A stretch of 24,397 nucleotides of DNA from an uncultured Oscillibacter sp. (GTDB lineage: Bacteria; Bacillota; Clostridia; Oscillospirales; Oscillospiraceae), in assembly GCA_900542115.1 (NCBI GenBank), contig UQMC01000012.1, forward strand, positions 1-24,397, in the 5' to 3' direction. The number at the start of each line of letters is the position of its first letter. Position 1 is the first letter of the stretch. Below, piece after piece: positions 22,349 to 24,397 of the stretch. The translations under genes were made by a program, and so were the position numbers. The notes under the pieces were generated by a model. The model was not told the DNA's origin. It saw nothing but the letters and a program-made list of their open reading frames with translations, and searched no databases.

Positions 22349-23101
22349 GTGGCAAAAATCATTTCCATAGTCAATCAAAAGGGCGGTGTCGGCAAGACCA
22401 CCACCTGCGTCAGCCTCACCGCGGCGCTGGCAGAACAGAAAAAGCGCGTTCTGCTGTGCGATTTTGACCCGCAGGCCAACTCCACCTCCGGCATGGGCGT
22501 GGACAAAACTGTTTCCAAAGGCGTTTACGAGGTGCTGGTCTCCGACATTCCGGCGGCAGAAGCCGTAGCGCACACGCGGTTCGGCGATGTGCTGCCCTCC
22601 AACAAGGCGCTGGCAGGAGCCGGTATCGAGCTCATCGGCATGGAAAACCGGGAATATCTGCTGCGGGACGCGCTGGAAACGCTGCGGCCGCAGTACGATT
22701 ACATTTTCATCGACTGCCCGCCCTCTCTGGAGCTGCTGACCCTCAACGCCCTCTGCGCATCCAACAGCATTTTGGTGCCGGTGCAGGGCGAATACTTTGC
22801 GCTGGAGGGACTCAGCGACCTGATGAACACCGTCCGCATTGTGCGGCGCTCTCTGAACCCACGGTTGGAGCTGGAGGGTGTGCTGCTGACCATGTTCGAC
22901 GGGCGGACAAACCTCGCCATGCAGGTAGCGGAGGAAGTGAAGCACTACTTCCCCGGCAAGGTCTACGCCACGGTGATTCCCCGCAACGTCCGGCTCTCCG
23001 AGGCGCCCAGTCACGGAAAGCCCATCACGGCCTATGACCGCTCCTCCCGGGGCGCAGAGGCTTATACAGCACTGGCAAAAGAATTTTTATCCAAGCAGTG
23101 A
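22349..23101 (+). CDS. parA: Chromosome partitioning ATPase ParA (Soj)
   Basis: ParA/Soj is a Walker-type ATPase that dimerises with ATP, binds DNA non-specifically and works with ParB-parS in origin segregation; in Bacillus it also modulates DnaA. The 250-residue protein opens with AKIISIVNQKGGVGKTTTCVSL, which contains the deviant Walker A KGGVGKTT (about 11-18). It continues with LLCDFDPQANSTSGMG (Walker A' region), YIFIDCPPSLELLTLNAL (Walker B) and GVLLTMFDGRTNLAMQV. It lacks the N-terminal helix-turn-helix of plasmid ParA proteins. The start is GTG with AGCAGGTGG just upstream (spacing slightly short). The in-frame TTG at 22319 lies too close to the transcription start and has no binding site. 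It is 24 nt upstream of parB. Confidence 0.95.
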   Translation: MAKIISIVNQKGGVGKTTTCVSLTAALAEQKKRVLLCDFDPQANSTSGMGVDKTVSKGVYEVLVSDIPAAEAVAHTRFGDVLPSNKALAGAGIELIGMENREYLLRDALETLRPQYDYIFIDCPPSLELLTLNALCASNSILVPVQGEYFALEGLSDLMNTVRIVRRSLNPRLELEGVLLTMFDGRTNLAMQVAEEVKHYFPGKVYATVIPRNVRLSEAPSHGKPITAYDRSSRGAEAYTALAKEFLSKQ

Positions 23102-23125
23102 GTCCATATAGAAAGGAGTGTTTCT

Positions 23126-24022
23126 ATGGCATCAAAAAAGCCCTCCGGCCTCGGCCGCGGCCTTGGCGCTCTGTTGGGCGACGATGCAGTAAAAGCAGAG
23201 TCCAGTGGAAGCCTTTATCTGCCTATCTCACAGGTAGAGAGCTGTTCCTCTCAGCCCAGGAAGCACTTTGACCCGGAGTCGCTTCAGGAATTGGCGGATT
23301 CCATCACAGAGCACGGCATTATCCAGCCCTTGACCGTCCGCAGGCTGGCCTCCGGCTATTATCAGATCATCGCCGGTGAGCGGCGCTGGCGCGCCGCTCG
23401 GCTGGCAGGTCTCACCGAGGTGCCTGTCATCGTCATGGAGGCGGATGACCGCAAGGCGGCTGAGCTGGCCATGATTGAAAACCTTCAGCGGGAGGACCTC
23501 AACCCCATGGAGGAGGCCGCAGGCTTTCAGGCTCTCATCGAGTCTTATCACATGACACAAGACGAGGCCGCACAGCGGGTGGGAAAATCCCGCAGCGCCG
23601 TGACCAACGCGCTGCGCCTGCTGGCGCTGTCGCCGGAGGTGCGGCATCTGGTCGAAATCGGGCAGCTGTCCGCCGGACACGCTCGGGCGTTGGTCCCCCT
23701 TTCCCCTGCTTTGCAGCTGCGGGCCGCAGACACCATCATCAAGGGAAACCTGTCCGTGCGGCAGACAGAGTTGCTGGTAAAGCGGCTCTCCGCCGAGGCA
23801 GAGCCCGCCAAAAAGCCGAAGGACGCGGACACAGTGGATTATCTCACTGAAGCGCAGAACGATTTGAAGGCATGGCTGTGCCGGGGTGTGAAAATCGTTC
23901 CGGGGCGCAAAAAGGGTAGAATCGAGCTGGAATACTACGGCACGGATGACCTCAACGATTTGCTGGAGGCGCTGTCGGTGATGAAGGTCAAAAAAACATC
24001 GAAAGGATCATCACAGGCATGA
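23126..24022 (+). CDS. parB: Chromosome partitioning protein ParB (Spo0J)
   Basis: ParB binds parS, clamps and slides on DNA using CTP, and loads SMC condensin at the origin. The 298-residue protein has the Lys/Gly-rich N-terminus GLGRGLGALLGD (ParA-stimulating region), the CTPase domain (SQPRKHFDPESLQELADSI, HGIIQPLTVRR, GERRWRAARLAG, ENLQREDLNPMEEA), the helix-turn-helix MTQDEAAQRVGKSRSAVTNALRLLAL, then LSAGHARAL and a C-terminal dimerisation domain ending near DDLNDLLEAL. These traits separate it from the Noc-like paralogue at 6691-7491. AGAAAGGAGTG precedes the ATG. Its TGA overlaps the ATG of the next gene (ATGA). The parS sites lie about 0.9 kb upstream. Confidence 0.97.
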   Translation: MASKKPSGLGRGLGALLGDDAVKAESSGSLYLPISQVESCSSQPRKHFDPESLQELADSITEHGIIQPLTVRRLASGYYQIIAGERRWRAARLAGLTEVPVIVMEADDRKAAELAMIENLQREDLNPMEEAAGFQALIESYHMTQDEAAQRVGKSRSAVTNALRLLALSPEVRHLVEIGQLSAGHARALVPLSPALQLRAADTIIKGNLSVRQTELLVKRLSAEAEPAKKPKDADTVDYLTEAQNDLKAWLCRGVKIVPGRKKGRIELEYYGTDDLNDLLEALSVMKVKKTSKGSSQA

Positions 24023-24354
24023 AATTTGAAAAACGCGCTGCCGCCGGGGAAACACCCACGGAACAGGAGCCGCAGGAGACTGGCAAAAAGCCAGTGATCG
24101 TCTACATCCTGATTTTGTTTTTGGCAGCATTCCTGCTGATGTTCCTCTCCCTGTTAGCGCACCAGCGCAGCAATTCAGAGGCGCTGGGAAAGCTGCAGAA
24201 TTCCGTTTCCGCCATTCAGGAAATTCAGGCTACACAGGAGCAGATCATTGAACTGCAGGAAAAGGTAGACGCGGTGGAAAAGGAGCGGGACGAAGCCGAG
24301 GACAAGCTGAAGACCTCCGAGGACAGCGCTACGGCTCTTGAAAAAGAAAACAAT
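24019..24354 (+). CDS. Membrane/coiled-coil protein of unknown function (3' truncated)
   Basis: An open frame starts at ATG 24019, overlapping the parB stop by 4 nt (ATGA), with GAAAGGATC about 12 nt upstream. The 112 visible residues comprise a hydrophilic, Glu/Pro-rich cytoplasmic start (1-24), one membrane segment (about 25-47, PVIVYILILFLAAFLLMFLSLLA) and a long charged coiled coil (from about 50, including QEQIIELQEKVDAVEKERDEAEDKL). No domain is recognised. The frame does not end biologically: it runs into adapter at 24355. The tight overlap with parB implies co-expression; a role in segregation, division or envelope is possible but not shown. Confidence 0.8.
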
Positions 24355-24397
24355 AGATCGGAAGAGCGTCGTGTAGGGAAAGAGTGTAGATCTCGGT
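24355..24397. other. Illumina adapter sequence at the right contig end
   Basis: AGATCGGAAGAGCGTCGTGT and the following 23 bases are the reverse complement of the Illumina Read 1/universal adapter. They are not genomic and truncate the last gene. Confidence 0.97.

Overview
The window is a linear assembly fragment of a fairly GC-rich genome. Codons end mostly in G or C and ribosome binding sites are strong AAGGAGG types. The gene set (VanW protein, MreC/MreD, DnaD-type and DnaI-like helicase loaders, Noc plus Soj/Spo0J, DUF1836, DegV) indicates a Gram-positive Firmicute. A gut Clostridia member of the Oscillospiraceae/Ruminococcaceae type is my inference; no rRNA is present to prove it. Both ends are Illumina library adapter (1-36 and 24355-24397), so only about 37-24354 is genomic, and the first and last genes are cut by adapter.

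Layout, left to right. (1) 37-1022: C-terminal half of polynucleotide phosphorylase, then a strong terminator. (2) 1140-3024: a small CrtO-like membrane acyltransferase and mnmE. (3) 3088-6598: a good SigA-type promoter, then DUF1836 protein, DegV protein, PrmA and a bile acid:sodium symporter family transporter, closed by a terminator. (4) 6691-7491: a Noc-like ParB paralogue. (5) 7657-9414: a VanW/PG_binding_4 surface protein, ending at a bidirectional terminator. (6) 9446-11338, minus strand: a DnaD/DnaB-like protein and a DnaC/DnaI-like AAA+ ATPase, the primosomal helicase-loading pair. (7) 11538-13972: zapA overlapping a long U32 peptidase-family (RlhA-like) gene. (8) 13973-14811: about 840 bases without a credible gene but packed with perfect hairpins. 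(9) 14812-21544: dut, maf, mreC, mreD, a class B penicillin-binding protein (PBP2) and a GH13 alpha-glycosidase, apparently one operon for nucleotide housekeeping and cell elongation with a glycosidase at its end. (10) 21545-22320: about 780 bases without a credible gene, pyrimidine-rich, with two parS sites and a terminator between them. (11) 22349-24354: parA (soj), parB (spo0J) and the start of an unidentified membrane/coiled-coil gene.

Most genes are chromosomal housekeeping: RNA decay, tRNA and ribosome modification, replication initiation, septum placement, cell-wall elongation and segregation. The co-occurrence of mnmE, noc, soj, spo0J and parS recalls the origin-proximal region of Firmicutes, here broken up by other genes. 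I see no CRISPR array, insertion sequence, prophage, tRNA or rRNA, and no clear undescribed multi-gene system. The least explained parts are the hairpin-rich gap, the low-complexity insertion in the GH13 C-terminus with its echo past the stop codon, the (A/T)TTTCCCG repeats in front of noc, and the two-parS control region.
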